The translations under genes and the position numbers were made by a program. From positions 1 to 64,000 of the forward strand of contig NZ_VVIP01000095.1 of assembly GCF_009650435.1 (NCBI RefSeq): DNA of 64,000 nt, written 5' to 3'. Under the pieces are notes generated by a model that saw only the letters and a program-made list of their open reading frames with translations, made no database searches and had not been told where the DNA came from. How positions within the stretch are numbered: the stretch's first letter is position 1; every line of letters starts with the position of its first letter. The DNA comes from Foetidibacter luteolus. Lineage in GTDB: Bacteria > Bacteroidota > Bacteroidia > Chitinophagales > Chitinophagaceae. Shown here piece by piece: positions 36,437-45,738 of this stretch.

Positions 36437-38824
36437 TTACTCTGTTCTTAAACTTTTTACGGGGTTCATCAACGCTGTTTTAACGGCCTGGAAGCTTACT
36501 GTTAACAATGTTATCAGCAAGGCGCCGGCACCGGCCAGGACAAACACCCACCACGATATACTTGTGCGGTAACTGTAATTAAGCAGCCACTCGTTCATAA
36601 AATACCAGGCAATGGGTACCGAGATAAGAAACGCGATAGACACAAGCCCCACAAATTCTTTAGACAGCAGGCTGCAAACATTTAATACCGATGCCCCCAG
36701 TACTTTGCGTATGCCTACTTCTTTTCTGCGCTGCTCTGCCACAAACGAAATAAGACCAAACAAGCCCAGGCAGGAAATAAAGATGGCCAGGGCGGTGAAA
36801 ATACCAGACAGCGTACCTATGCGCTGCTCGTTGCCGAATTTCTGGTTATACTCATCGTCCACAAACTTGTATTCGAAAGGCTGTTCCGTATTGTATTTTT
36901 TAAAAATGGGTTCTATTTTACTGAGTGCACTTTTTGCGCTTACACCCGGCGCTATTTTGATGATAGCAACATTTCCCTGCAAACCATCAGACAAATTATA
37001 GAAGACAGGCTTGGGTGCATCGTAAGGAGATTCCATCACCATATCGTTTATAACACCTATTATCATAGAGGGCTTACCCCACCAGGTTACCGTTTGACCT
37101 ACCGGGTTTTTTAAACCCATAAACCGTACGGCAGACTCATTTAAAATAAAAGCAGATGAATCTGTGGCAAAATCCCTTGAAAAATCACGCCCCTCTTTTA
37201 TCTGCCACCCAACTGTTTTGCCATAATCAAGAGATGCCTGCACCACACCAAAATCTGTTGACAGGTTAGGATCTTTACCCGGCCAGCTAAAACCGCTTGT
37301 GCTGTTCCAAATGCCTGTTGTAGGACTTTCTGATTCTGCAACAGAAGCTACATTGCCTGTTTGCAGAAGCTCTTCTTTTACCGCATTAAAATGTTCGTGA
37401 ATGGAGGGGTTTGTAAGAGGTATGGCAACCAGGTTGGCGCGGCTGTAACCTACCGGCCTGTCTTTTGCATATTGAATTTGCTTGTAAACAATTACGGTGC
37501 TTATCATCAACGCCACAGATACACTAAACTGAACAACTACCAGCGCCTTCCTGGGCAACGCTGCCAACCGGCCAGCCTTGAAGGTGCCTTTCAGCACTTT
37601 TACCGGCTTAAACGACGAGAGGTAAAAAGCAGGGTAGCTGCCCGCAACCAGCGCCGTAAATAACACAAAGCCTAAGGCCGCCAGCCAAAACCAGGTATTG
37701 CCCCAGGGCATGGTTAAAGTTTTGCCCGCTATTTCATTAAACGCCGCCAGGCTAAACCAGCTAAACAGCAACGCCAGTATAAACGCGAAAACAACAGTAA
37801 GCAAAGACTCACTGAAAAACTGCGCAACCAGTTGCCAGCGCAGCGAGCCTACTGTTTTGCGGATGCCCACTTCCCTTGCACGTTTCTCGCTTCTTGCCGT
37901 GCTAAGGTTCATAAAGTTGATGCATGCCAGCAGTAAAATAAAAACACCTATTACTGCAAACATTTTTACATACCTGATGGCGCCGCCTGTATTAACGCCG
38001 TCCTTATATTCGGAGTAAAGGTGCCAACGGCTCATGGGCAGCAGGAACAAAGCGGGTTTCTTTTTTTGCAGTTGTGCGTTTAATTTTTTCAGCTTAGCAT
38101 CTTTGATGCGTGCTGATACCTTGTCAAAATCAGCATTATCACTTACCTGCGCAAACAAGCTGATGAAGTTGGGGCGCCAGGGGTCTTCCATATCCTTCAG
38201 ATCGTTATTGGCATGATACCAATGATCCCAGGATGCAATAAAATCAAGGCCTGCCAGGGTTGAGTTCTTTGCAAAATCCTTGTACACGCCGGCTACCTTC
38301 AGCGGCTGGTCTTTTGCTACGTTGATAATTCTATTGATGGCGTCTTCACTGCCAAAATAAGCCTTTGCCGCGGAGGCGGAAATGAGCACTGACGAAGGAT
38401 CGCCAAGCGCATTTCTTTTACCCTGCAGCATATCCAGCGAAAACATTTCCGGCATTTCTTTTTCAAAGAAACCGCCTTTGGCTTTTAGTTTTTTCTCTCC
38501 TATGCTTATAGTATGATCGCCCCAATTAACAGCCATGGCGATGTGCTTGAAATCGCTTCCATAATTCTTACGAAGTTCATCCGCCAAAGGATAGGGAACA
38601 GACCACCAGGTTTGGGTTTCTCCGTTGTTATTTAGATTTTGCAGCACACGGGCAATCCTGTCGTGGTTGGCAAACTGTTTGTCAAAAGACAGCTCGTCAT
38701 ACATCCAAAGGCTAATAAGAATGGCAACCGTCATTCCGATAGATAACCCCAGCACGTTAACCAGGGCATGCAGCCTGTCTTTAACCAGGCTGCGCCAGGC
38801 AGTTTTAAGAAATGTTCTAAACAT
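36437..38824 (-). CDS. Large ABC-type permease (MacB/FtsX architecture, no ATPase)
   Basis: From MFRTFLKTAWRSLVKDRLHA the protein has 795 residues. An N-terminal helix and a periplasmic MacB-PCD domain are followed by two FtsX blocks: ILLLACINFMNLSTARSEKR with REVGIRKTVGS, and AIFISCLGLFGLISFVAEQRR with KEVGIRKVLGASV. The C terminus MNPVKSLRTE is typical. These 800-residue permeases in Bacteroidota often have no ATPase beside them. The paralogue at 40147 is of the same length and design. Possible roles are lipoprotein or peptide export or signalling. Confidence 0.92.
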   Translation of the reverse strand: MFRTFLKTAWRSLVKDRLHALVNVLGLSIGMTVAILISLWMYDELSFDKQFANHDRIARVLQNLNNNGETQTWWSVPYPLADELRKNYGSDFKHIAMAVNWGDHTISIGEKKLKAKGGFFEKEMPEMFSLDMLQGKRNALGDPSSVLISASAAKAYFGSEDAINRIINVAKDQPLKVAGVYKDFAKNSTLAGLDFIASWDHWYHANNDLKDMEDPWRPNFISLFAQVSDNADFDKVSARIKDAKLKKLNAQLQKKKPALFLLPMSRWHLYSEYKDGVNTGGAIRYVKMFAVIGVFILLLACINFMNLSTARSEKRAREVGIRKTVGSLRWQLVAQFFSESLLTVVFAFILALLFSWFSLAAFNEIAGKTLTMPWGNTWFWLAALGFVLFTALVAGSYPAFYLSSFKPVKVLKGTFKAGRLAALPRKALVVVQFSVSVALMISTVIVYKQIQYAKDRPVGYSRANLVAIPLTNPSIHEHFNAVKEELLQTGNVASVAESESPTTGIWNSTSGFSWPGKDPNLSTDFGVVQASLDYGKTVGWQIKEGRDFSRDFATDSSAFILNESAVRFMGLKNPVGQTVTWWGKPSMIIGVINDMVMESPYDAPKPVFYNLSDGLQGNVAIIKIAPGVSAKSALSKIEPIFKKYNTEQPFEYKFVDDEYNQKFGNEQRIGTLSGIFTALAIFISCLGLFGLISFVAEQRRKEVGIRKVLGASVLNVCSLLSKEFVGLVSIAFLISVPIAWYFMNEWLLNYSYRTSISWWVFVLAGAGALLITLLTVSFQAVKTALMNPVKSLRTE

Positions 38825-39473
38825 GAAAAACGCGTTTTGCCAAACACAACCAAACACAAGCCATTTTTATAAATAGTTATTTGTCAATAAGTTAAGCTAA
38901 GCAGTTGCGTATGCGTTTGTCCGCAAATGTTATAAAACTGTACGGTTGCGATACAGGAAGAGGGATAAGAATTTTAATACCAGCGCCTGGTTTTTCATGG
39001 CATCGCCTGTTGCGTTGCAAACCGACGCAGGAGGTTCGCCAGCGCCAAATAAAATAAAAAAGCTGGCTGGCAATCACTTCATCGTTCTGTTCTTTGGGCG
39101 GCTTTTAAGAACCGGGTAGCTTAGGGCTTAAAGACTTGCAGGAAAAAAATTCTCTGGTTTCCGTACGAGAATTGGCGTGCCTAATTTAGGTGGCGCTTAT
39201 ACGTCTTTAAAACTGGAAAATTTAGGGATAATGCTTCATCAAAAGTTGAAAATTTGAATTAAAACAAAAAAGATAGTATTTTAGGTTTTCACTGATTTTT
39301 AGGTGACTATGAAAACAGTTGATTGAATTTATAAACCCGGTAGAAAACAAATTTTCTCTTAACTGTCAATTAGTTGAAGCCAATAAAAGTCTTGCACTTG
39401 CAATTGTGAACGTTCTAAAATAACATGCACACCAACCTTTTTTATATCAACCAATAAAACTAAACACGCTACT
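38825..39473. other. Long AT-rich intergenic region with family C repeat
   Basis: No gene is supported. The part at 38994-39120 is a family C repeat. The remainder, 39130-39473, is AT-rich and unremarkable; it must hold the promoter of the RDD gene. Confidence 0.6.
38994..39120 (+). repeat. Interspersed repeat family C, copy 3
   Basis: This contains TTTTCATGGCATCGCCTGTT, GCGTTGC, then TTCATCGTTCTGTTCTTTGG, GCGGCTTTTAAGAACCGGG and TAG. The same order is found at 26969. The central part (about 39020-39060) is different from copy 2, as if replaced. Confidence 0.7.
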
Positions 39474-39953
39474 ATGCATTCTGAAGAAACTACCCAACCT
39501 GATCTTCTTACGCCTGAATACGAATTGGTTCGGGCTTCTACCGGGCAACGGTTTGCCAATTACATTATTGATGTCATCTTTTTCTACGTGCTTTTTATAG
39601 TGCTGGGCGTTGTTATAGCGTTTACATCTCCGTCCATGCTGGAAGAGGTGGACAACAATTCTGTCGGTATCAATTTGATAGACCGTTTGATTTCATTGGT
39701 ACTTTATGCGCTGTACATGGGTTTGATGGAAGGGCTTACTAAAGGCAGGTCATTAGGAAAACTGATAACAGGAACAAAAGCGGTAAATATGGACGGAAGT
39801 AAGATCTCCTTTGCCACAGCTTTTGCAAGAGGTTTTAGCCGGGCTGTACCTTTTTGTGTATTTAGTGCATTTGGCACTCCATGTAATCCATGGCAGGATA
39901 AATGGACAAATACGATGGTTATTGACATAAAAAAGTCCGTTGTATTGGCTTGA
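39474..39953 (+). CDS. RDD-family membrane protein
   Basis: The protein has 159 residues with three hydrophobic segments: IIDVIFFYVLFIVLGVVIAF, RLISLVLYALYMGLMEGLT and the C-terminal region near FSRAVPFCVFSAFGTPC. The RDD motif appears as RFANYIIDVIFF (Arg, Asp) with the later GRSLGKLITGTKAVN block. The family function is not known in general; some members are transporters. It is on the opposite strand to the two large permeases that flank it. Confidence 0.86.
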   Translation: MHSEETTQPDLLTPEYELVRASTGQRFANYIIDVIFFYVLFIVLGVVIAFTSPSMLEEVDNNSVGINLIDRLISLVLYALYMGLMEGLTKGRSLGKLITGTKAVNMDGSKISFATAFARGFSRAVPFCVFSAFGTPCNPWQDKWTNTMVIDIKKSVVLA

Positions 39954-40038
39954 TTTAACTGAATATATAACAATCGTCATCGTTTGCAGCATAGGTTAAC
40001 CCTTAGGGTCTATTGTGCAATAAAAATCCATATTCCCT

Positions 40039-40128
40039 ATCCTGCGGGCAAGCCGAATAGCGGATCCAACCGTGCAAGAGTGCGACGCAACGATGCCTCA
40101 TGTCAGTTCCTGCTGCCGGGCCCATAAA
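40039..40128 (+). repeat. Interspersed repeat family A, copy 4
   Basis: This contains ATCCTGCGGGCAAGCCGAAT, AGCGGATCC, GTGCAAGAGTGCGACGCAAC, GATGCCTCATGTCAGTTCC and TGCTGCCGGGCCCATAAAA. It lies between the convergent RDD gene and permease gene. Confidence 0.85.
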
Positions 40129-40146
40129 AATTCCTGGCCTGTTATG

Positions 40147-42531
40147 TTACTCTGAGCGGAGCGATTTAACCGGGTTTACCATGGCGGCCTTTATAGCCTG
40201 GAAACTTACCGTTGCCAGGGTGATGAGCATGGAGGCAATGACCGCCAATACAAAAACATCGGCCCCGATGCTGATTTTATTTTCATAGTTCCTTAACCAT
40301 TCGTGCATGCCATAATAAGCGATGGGCATGGCTATGGCACAGGCTATGATAACCAGTACAACAAAGTCCCTGGATAGCAGGTTCCATAAATTGAAGGCAC
40401 TGGCGCCAAGTACTTTGCGCACACCTATTTCTTTTACCCTTTGTTCAGCAGTAAAAGAGGCCAGCCCGAAAAGGCCAAGGCAGGATATGAATATGGCAAG
40501 CACGGCTATAATGGCCGCAAGATTGCCAACAAGTTGTTCGTAATTGAATTTTTTGGCGTACTCCTCATCGGCAAACTGGTACTCGAACGGGTAAGCCGGG
40601 TTAAACCTTTCAAAAACGGGCTTTATAAGGCTGATGGCTTTTGATGCAGGCATGCCGGGGTTAAGCCGTACGTTGAGAAAACCTACCCAACCTTTATCGA
40701 AAATAATGGTTAAGGGAGAAATAGGGCGATAAGGCGATTCCATTTGTATATCAGGTATTACGCCCACTACTTTCATCTGACGGTCGTTCCATTTCAGCAT
40801 TTCACCAACCGGGGTTTTAAGCCCCATACGTTTTACAGCAGCTTCGTTTAAGATAACAGAATTTGAATCCGCGAAATCCCGTGAGAAATCCCGCCCCTGC
40901 AAAAGTTTAATGCCCAGCGTTTTGGTGTAATCATAGTCTGTTGCGATGGTAGAAAACACCACCGTTTTTTCTATGGGCTGGCTGTTTTTCCACTCCCAGC
41001 CGTTGTTGTTGCTGTATATTTCAGATGGCGGGGAATTGCTTTTGCAAATGGACGCAACAGCTCCGGTGCTTAAGAGTTCCTGGCGGAAAGCCTCGTAGTT
41101 TTTCTCCATGTCATCAGACCAGTTGGCGGTAATTAAACCTTTATTATTAAACCCGATGGGTTGGTTTTTGCCGTATTGAATTTGCCGGTAAATAATAACT
41201 GTACCTATCATTAACACCACAGAACTGGCAAACTGCAGCACCACCAGTATTTTACGGGGCAGCACACTTTTTTTACCCGCCTTAAGGTTGCCTTTCAGTA
41301 CCCGCACAGGGTTAAAGGAGGAGAGATAAAATGCCGGGTAACTACCAGCCAACAACCCAGTTAACAGCGTGAACAAAATCATTACGCCCCAGAAAACAGG
41401 GTTGCCTATCTGAAGGCTCATGTCTTTGTCAGTAAGCTTGTTGAAGAAAGGCAGGGCGAGCAGTACAAGCGCCAGCGCCACAACAAACGATAACACGGCT
41501 ATGAGCATAGACTCGCTTAAAAACTGCCGGATAAGTTCCCTACGCCCCGAACCTATCGCCTTACGTACACCTACTTCTTTTGCCCTTTTTTCTGACCGGG
41601 CCGTGCTAAGGTTCATAAAATTAATGCATGCTATTACCAGCACAATAAGCCCCAGTATACCAAACATGCGCACATACTTGATAAAGCCCCCTGTGTTTTT
41701 TCCATTTTCAAAATCGCTGTACAGCCGCCATTTACCCATAGGGTGAACAAACACTTCGGGCCTGACGCTTTTAAGGGTATTCTCGTCACTGAAATGAGAC
41801 AGCACCACGTTTTTTATTTTCGCATTTACCGATTGTTCCGTGGCATTACTGTTTAATTGTACAAACGCCTGCCAGGAATTGTTTGCCCAGTTTGTTTTAT
41901 GGTACCGCTCTATGTAGCTGTAATTTTTTTCCAGCAAAATAAACGGCACCAGGTAATCAAATGTAAAAGAACTGTTCCTGGGTTGTTTTTCTGTAATGGC
42001 CGTAACCTTTACGCTAATGCTGTTATCCAGCTTTACCATTTTTCCCAGCGGGTCTTGCTTTCCAAATAAGGCAACGGCTGTTTCTTCTGTAAGCACTACG
42101 GAATAGGGCTCATGCAAAGGGTTTTTATCTCCCCGCAGAATCTTCAAAGAAAACAAGTCAACAGCCTGCTCCCCGGCAAAATGGCCATACCTGCTCATTT
42201 TTTTATCGCCATACATCAGGGAATGTCTCTGCCCCCAATCGCACATAACCACGTTTTTAAAGTCGGGGTATTTTGTTGTAAGCTCCTCGCCTATCGGATA
42301 AGGCAGCGCCTGTTGCGACCCCCGCTTTCCATCAAAGGTCTGGTGCATCATTACCTGGTAAATGGAGTTGTAATTTTTAAAATGCTTGTTTACGGAGACT
42401 TCATCGTATATCCACAAACCAATTGTCATGGCCACAGCCATGCCTGCCGCCAGCCCGGCAATATTGATAAAAGAATACACTTTATTCTTAATAAGATTAC
42501 GCCAGGCAATAGTGAGATAACTTTTTATCAT
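40147..42531 (-). CDS. Large ABC-type permease (MacB/FtsX architecture, no ATPase), second paralogue
   Basis: From MIKSYLTIAWRNLIKNKVYS the protein has 794 residues, a parallel of the permease at 36437. Both have NIAGLAAGM- or NVLGLSIGM-type first helices, an MFGILGLIVLVIACINFMNL or MFAVIGVFILLLACINFMNL FtsX block, an ISCLGLFGLxSFxAEQR block and the ending NPVKSLRxE. Sequence identity is moderate, so the duplication is not recent. No ATP-binding protein gene is near. It stands after family A copy 4. Confidence 0.92.
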   Translation of the reverse strand: MIKSYLTIAWRNLIKNKVYSFINIAGLAAGMAVAMTIGLWIYDEVSVNKHFKNYNSIYQVMMHQTFDGKRGSQQALPYPIGEELTTKYPDFKNVVMCDWGQRHSLMYGDKKMSRYGHFAGEQAVDLFSLKILRGDKNPLHEPYSVVLTEETAVALFGKQDPLGKMVKLDNSISVKVTAITEKQPRNSSFTFDYLVPFILLEKNYSYIERYHKTNWANNSWQAFVQLNSNATEQSVNAKIKNVVLSHFSDENTLKSVRPEVFVHPMGKWRLYSDFENGKNTGGFIKYVRMFGILGLIVLVIACINFMNLSTARSEKRAKEVGVRKAIGSGRRELIRQFLSESMLIAVLSFVVALALVLLALPFFNKLTDKDMSLQIGNPVFWGVMILFTLLTGLLAGSYPAFYLSSFNPVRVLKGNLKAGKKSVLPRKILVVLQFASSVVLMIGTVIIYRQIQYGKNQPIGFNNKGLITANWSDDMEKNYEAFRQELLSTGAVASICKSNSPPSEIYSNNNGWEWKNSQPIEKTVVFSTIATDYDYTKTLGIKLLQGRDFSRDFADSNSVILNEAAVKRMGLKTPVGEMLKWNDRQMKVVGVIPDIQMESPYRPISPLTIIFDKGWVGFLNVRLNPGMPASKAISLIKPVFERFNPAYPFEYQFADEEYAKKFNYEQLVGNLAAIIAVLAIFISCLGLFGLASFTAEQRVKEIGVRKVLGASAFNLWNLLSRDFVVLVIIACAIAMPIAYYGMHEWLRNYENKISIGADVFVLAVIASMLITLATVSFQAIKAAMVNPVKSLRSE

Positions 42532-42537
42532 AAACAA

Positions 42538-42868
42538 AGGTTGAGATGGTGAACCGTTGGCTTGTGCCGGTTATACACGGCCAGTACGCTTTAGGTAGCA
42601 GCGCACAAAAAAAGTGCTTTCTTTCTTCCAACTGATTATCAATTCATTAAAGAGTAGGCATAACAGAAAACTGTTCGCTAACAGTACAATACTGCACGTT
42701 TTTGTTACAATAAAACGGTCTTTGGGTGCGGGATTTTAAGACGCGGCGGCACAAATGTAAGAGGAGGTAATCCGGGTCTTAAATGTTCGTACGCCTTATA
42801 ATTCAACATAGGTTTTATGCTTCTCCTGCGGTACGCAACGAAAGCTTATGTACCAGGTGCTGTATCTT
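42538..42868. other. Intergenic region with no recognised feature
   Basis: This 331-nt gap upstream of the permease gene and downstream of the peptidase gene contains no open frame, repeat or hairpin that I can support. Confidence 0.5.
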
Positions 42869-44029
42869 TTACTTTATCCTGCTATACTTTTTCAACAACT
42901 CAATAACCAGTTTATGAGGAAGCCCGTAAGCTTTGTTGCCATTTATTCCTTCCATTGTTACTGCCGCAACCATTGCATTGATGATAGCTTCTTCAACCGC
43001 CTGAACAGTTGCATTAAATAAAGGATTGATTAAATCATTTGGCAGTTCCTCAACTTTTGTAAAATTTTCTCTTTGAAAAGCTGATGTATTAGCCGTTGAA
43101 AACGCAATGAATATGTCGCCAGAACCATTTTCTCCCCGTCCCCCCACTATACCTACCCCAACCGGAACCCTTGCTGCAATCCTTTTTAACTGATGAGGCA
43201 ATAAAGGTGCATCTGTTGCAACTACAACTATAATTGAGCCATCGCCTTCCTGCCTGTAAGAAGGTGCTGCCTTAAATTCATAGTTCATGGTGTCCTGCAA
43301 TTCTTTTCCAATCGGTACTCCGGCAATAGTAAAATTCTTTTTGCTTCCAAAATTTGATTGCACCAGTACACCTACAGTATAAGTTGAATCCTTGATCTTT
43401 ACAATCCTCGAAGATGTACCAGTACCACCTTTAAATCCTAAACACATCATTCCCGTTCCACCTCCAACATTGCCCTCTTTCAAAAATCCGGTTTTAGCGC
43501 TGTCCAGTGCCTCATAGGCATTGCTTTCCGTTACATGAAAACCATAAATATCGTTTAGAAAACCATCATAGGTTTCTGCAACAACAGGGTAAGTGTACCA
43601 AAAATCTTCTTTATACCAGCCTGTCTTTACAAACCATTTTAATACTGCATCCCTTACCACACCAACACTGTTGGTGTTTGTTATCATTATTGGTGTTTCC
43701 AAAAAGCCTGATTCCGTTATCCAGGTTGTGCCGGTCATTTCTCCGTTGCCATTAAATGAATACCAATTTGCAAAAACAGGATTGTTATTTCTGCCCCTTG
43801 GTAAAATAGCTGTAACCCCTGTTCTCACCGGCCCTTTGCCCCTGGTATTTTTCCCCTGCCCTGAAATGATGGTACTGTAACCAACTTCAACACCTTTCAC
43901 ATCTGTTATAGCGTTAAACTTGCCCGTTGTTCCGTTAAAAGGGATTCCAATATCCCTCGCCCTGGGTTGCTGTGCAAAGATGGATGGCTGAATAACAATG
44001 AGTAAACAGCTTAGTATCAAATGCTTCAT
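42869..44029 (-). CDS. P1-family (DmpA-like) aminopeptidase, exported
   Basis: The protein has 386 residues. An N-terminal signal peptide (MKHLILSCLLIVIQPSIFAQQ) is followed by the DmpA/BapA (peptidase family S58/P1) fold: ITDVKGVEVGYSTII, VRTGVTAILPRGR, EGNVGGGTGMMCLGFKGGTG and LVQSNFGSKKNFTIAGVPIG. Members are self-cleaving N-terminal-nucleophile peptidases that release N-terminal or beta-amino residues. I cannot place the cleavage point with certainty. The gene is not in an operon. Confidence 0.88.
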   Translation of the reverse strand: MKHLILSCLLIVIQPSIFAQQPRARDIGIPFNGTTGKFNAITDVKGVEVGYSTIISGQGKNTRGKGPVRTGVTAILPRGRNNNPVFANWYSFNGNGEMTGTTWITESGFLETPIMITNTNSVGVVRDAVLKWFVKTGWYKEDFWYTYPVVAETYDGFLNDIYGFHVTESNAYEALDSAKTGFLKEGNVGGGTGMMCLGFKGGTGTSSRIVKIKDSTYTVGVLVQSNFGSKKNFTIAGVPIGKELQDTMNYEFKAAPSYRQEGDGSIIVVVATDAPLLPHQLKRIAARVPVGVGIVGGRGENGSGDIFIAFSTANTSAFQRENFTKVEELPNDLINPLFNATVQAVEEAIINAMVAAVTMEGINGNKAYGLPHKLVIELLKKYSRIK

Positions 44030-44533
44030 TATTGTTGATTATTGGTTAGTTGTTGATAATATAGCAGCCAAAGTTGAGGCTTTGCTAAAGCGGTGCATTA
44101 AAGTTAATGCCGCACTTTAAAAAAGCCAATAGTTGATTTTTGGGGGTGCCCCCAAGCTGCGCAAGGGGTCGGGCTTTTCGCTACAAGTCCTCGCCACTCG
44201 TTCCTCGTGGCTGTGGGCTTTCCGCTTCAATCCCTCACCCGAAAGGCGGGTGCAGGTTACAAAGTGCTGGTTAAAAATACAAATGTTCTTAATTAATCAA
44301 ATGTGCTATTAACGCTATTCAGCCTCAACTGACCGCAATACCATGCTGGTATCCTTCTGCGCAACACATTGGTTTTTATTTGCGTTTTTATTTGATGAGT
44401 TTGACATGTATTCTTTAACCACGCAAGAAATTAGTTAGTGACTATAAAAATTGTTTGCAGATACTTTGAAATACATAACGAGTACATTAACTTTGTATTT
44501 CAAAGTGCTTTTTAATTATCGAAACTCGGTTAT
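44030..44533. other. Intergenic region with family D repeat
   Basis: No gene is supported. It includes the family D repeat at 44141-44262. The last 200 nt before the small membrane gene are AT-rich and likely hold its promoter. Confidence 0.6.
44141..44262 (+). repeat. Interspersed repeat family D, copy 1
   Basis: This contains GGGGGTGCCCCCAAGCTGCG, CAAGGGGTCGGGCTTTTCGCT, then CGTTCCTCGTGGC, GGGCTTTCCGCTTCAATCCC and TCACCCGAAAGGCGGG. The same start and end blocks occur at 56422. Confidence 0.8.
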
Positions 44534-44869
44534 ATGAAGATTTCAAGAACAACTTTCGTTATTAGCTTTCTTATTTCGGCATTCGCCTTTCAGTTTATCT
44601 CTAACTCAGTTTTGGGACCAGAAATCCGGCTCTTTCCCGGAAACGGCGAATGGTTTCCCGGAGCAGGATCATCCGTTGGATGGAAAAATACCTTAGCCAC
44701 AATTATATACCCTGTCAAATTTTCCCTGATAAGCCCTTTGTCGTTTTTGGCTAAAGATCCGGATCCGGCGCCTCCTGTATTGGTTGTTGCGTTTGCCATC
44801 TACTGGTCTGCCATCGCGTTGGCACTTCATTATATCCTTAGCAAAATAACCATTCGTAAGAAAGCGTGA
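44534..44869 (+). CDS. Small membrane protein of unknown function
   Basis: The protein has 111 residues with hydrophobic segments at both ends (TTFVISFLISAFAFQFIS and PPVLVVAFAIYWSAIALALHYIL) and a short loop between them. I do not recognise a family. It lies 92 nt upstream of the DoxX-like gene on the same strand and could belong to one transcript. The coding region is AT-richer than its neighbours. Confidence 0.68.
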   Translation: MKISRTTFVISFLISAFAFQFISNSVLGPEIRLFPGNGEWFPGAGSSVGWKNTLATIIYPVKFSLISPLSFLAKDPDPAPPVLVVAFAIYWSAIALALHYILSKITIRKKA

Positions 44870-44961
44870 TTATAGAGGGATCAGTATAGACTGCAATAGG
44901 TTATTATAATAGTTGGGGCTAAGTCTTTCAAAAAAGTTGGGGTTACTATTAAAACACCGAT

Positions 44962-45684
44962 ATGAATAGAATTGAAGAAATATACTATGAAGCAAAGTCT
45001 GACAAATGGTTTAAAAGATTTTCCGTTTTTTGCCATATCGCTTTGGCAGCGAGTTTTATTCCGGCAGGTTACGTTAAAATAATGGGCGAACGTTTCGCTG
45101 CCGGCCTGCCATCTAATAACCCTTTGGGACATTACTTCGATGCCCTATATCTAACAGGATATTATTATACGTTTATCGGAATTGCTCAAATTGCAATAGC
45201 TGTATTGTTGCTTATCCCCAGAACTTCCCCTCTCGGCGCATTGATGTGTTTTCCCATCGTCCTTAATATTTGTGTGCTCACCTATGCTACACGCTTTGCA
45301 GGTACCCGGTTAACTACCATGATGCTATTGGCAAGCTTATTCTTATTAGCCTGGCACTACGACCGTTTAAAATATATTTTACCATTTAAGCAGTTCAAAA
45401 CAAATCATCCTGCCCCCGGGAAACCAATGGGCATTCGCCTCCGGATGATATTTTTTGGAGGTTGCTTCACAGTTCTGGCTTTCATTATAATCGGGACTTT
45501 CTATTTATACGAGATCGGGCCGGGCAACTCTGAAGCTGAGTGCAGAAATCAATGCTATTCCAGCAAAAACCCAGCGGCTTGCGAGGCTTTTTGCGACTGC
45601 ATTTATAACCAGGGACAACCGCTGGACAGTTGCTTGGCACATTTTGATGAAGCAAAAGATATTCGCAAACCTCGTGTAAAGTAG
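44962..45684 (+). CDS. DoxX-like membrane protein with twin CX3C tail
   Basis: The protein has 240 residues. Its first four hydrophobic segments (FSVFCHIALAASFIPAGYVKI, YYTFIGIAQIAIAVLLLIP, ALMCFPIVLNICVLTY, TTMMLLASLFLLAWHYDRL) resemble DoxX/DoxD proteins. A fifth segment (FTVLAFIIIGTFYLYEIG) is followed by a tail with six cysteines. The tail shows a CX3C-X8-CX3C pattern (CRNQC and CEAFC) and two more Cys. This suggests a disulfide-linked helical hairpin, probably outside the cytoplasm. The role is unknown. Confidence 0.78.
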   Translation: MNRIEEIYYEAKSDKWFKRFSVFCHIALAASFIPAGYVKIMGERFAAGLPSNNPLGHYFDALYLTGYYYTFIGIAQIAIAVLLLIPRTSPLGALMCFPIVLNICVLTYATRFAGTRLTTMMLLASLFLLAWHYDRLKYILPFKQFKTNHPAPGKPMGIRLRMIFFGGCFTVLAFIIIGTFYLYEIGPGNSEAECRNQCYSSKNPAACEAFCDCIYNQGQPLDSCLAHFDEAKDIRKPRVK

Positions 45685-45738
45685 CTGCATCTTGCCCTTA
45701 CTCCAGTTTAAAATAGCTGCCGACAATTCTACATCAAC

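Noticed and set aside
44343..44440. Short open frame of about 31 codons upstream of the small membrane protein
   Set aside because: Too short, with no context or conserved pattern to support it.
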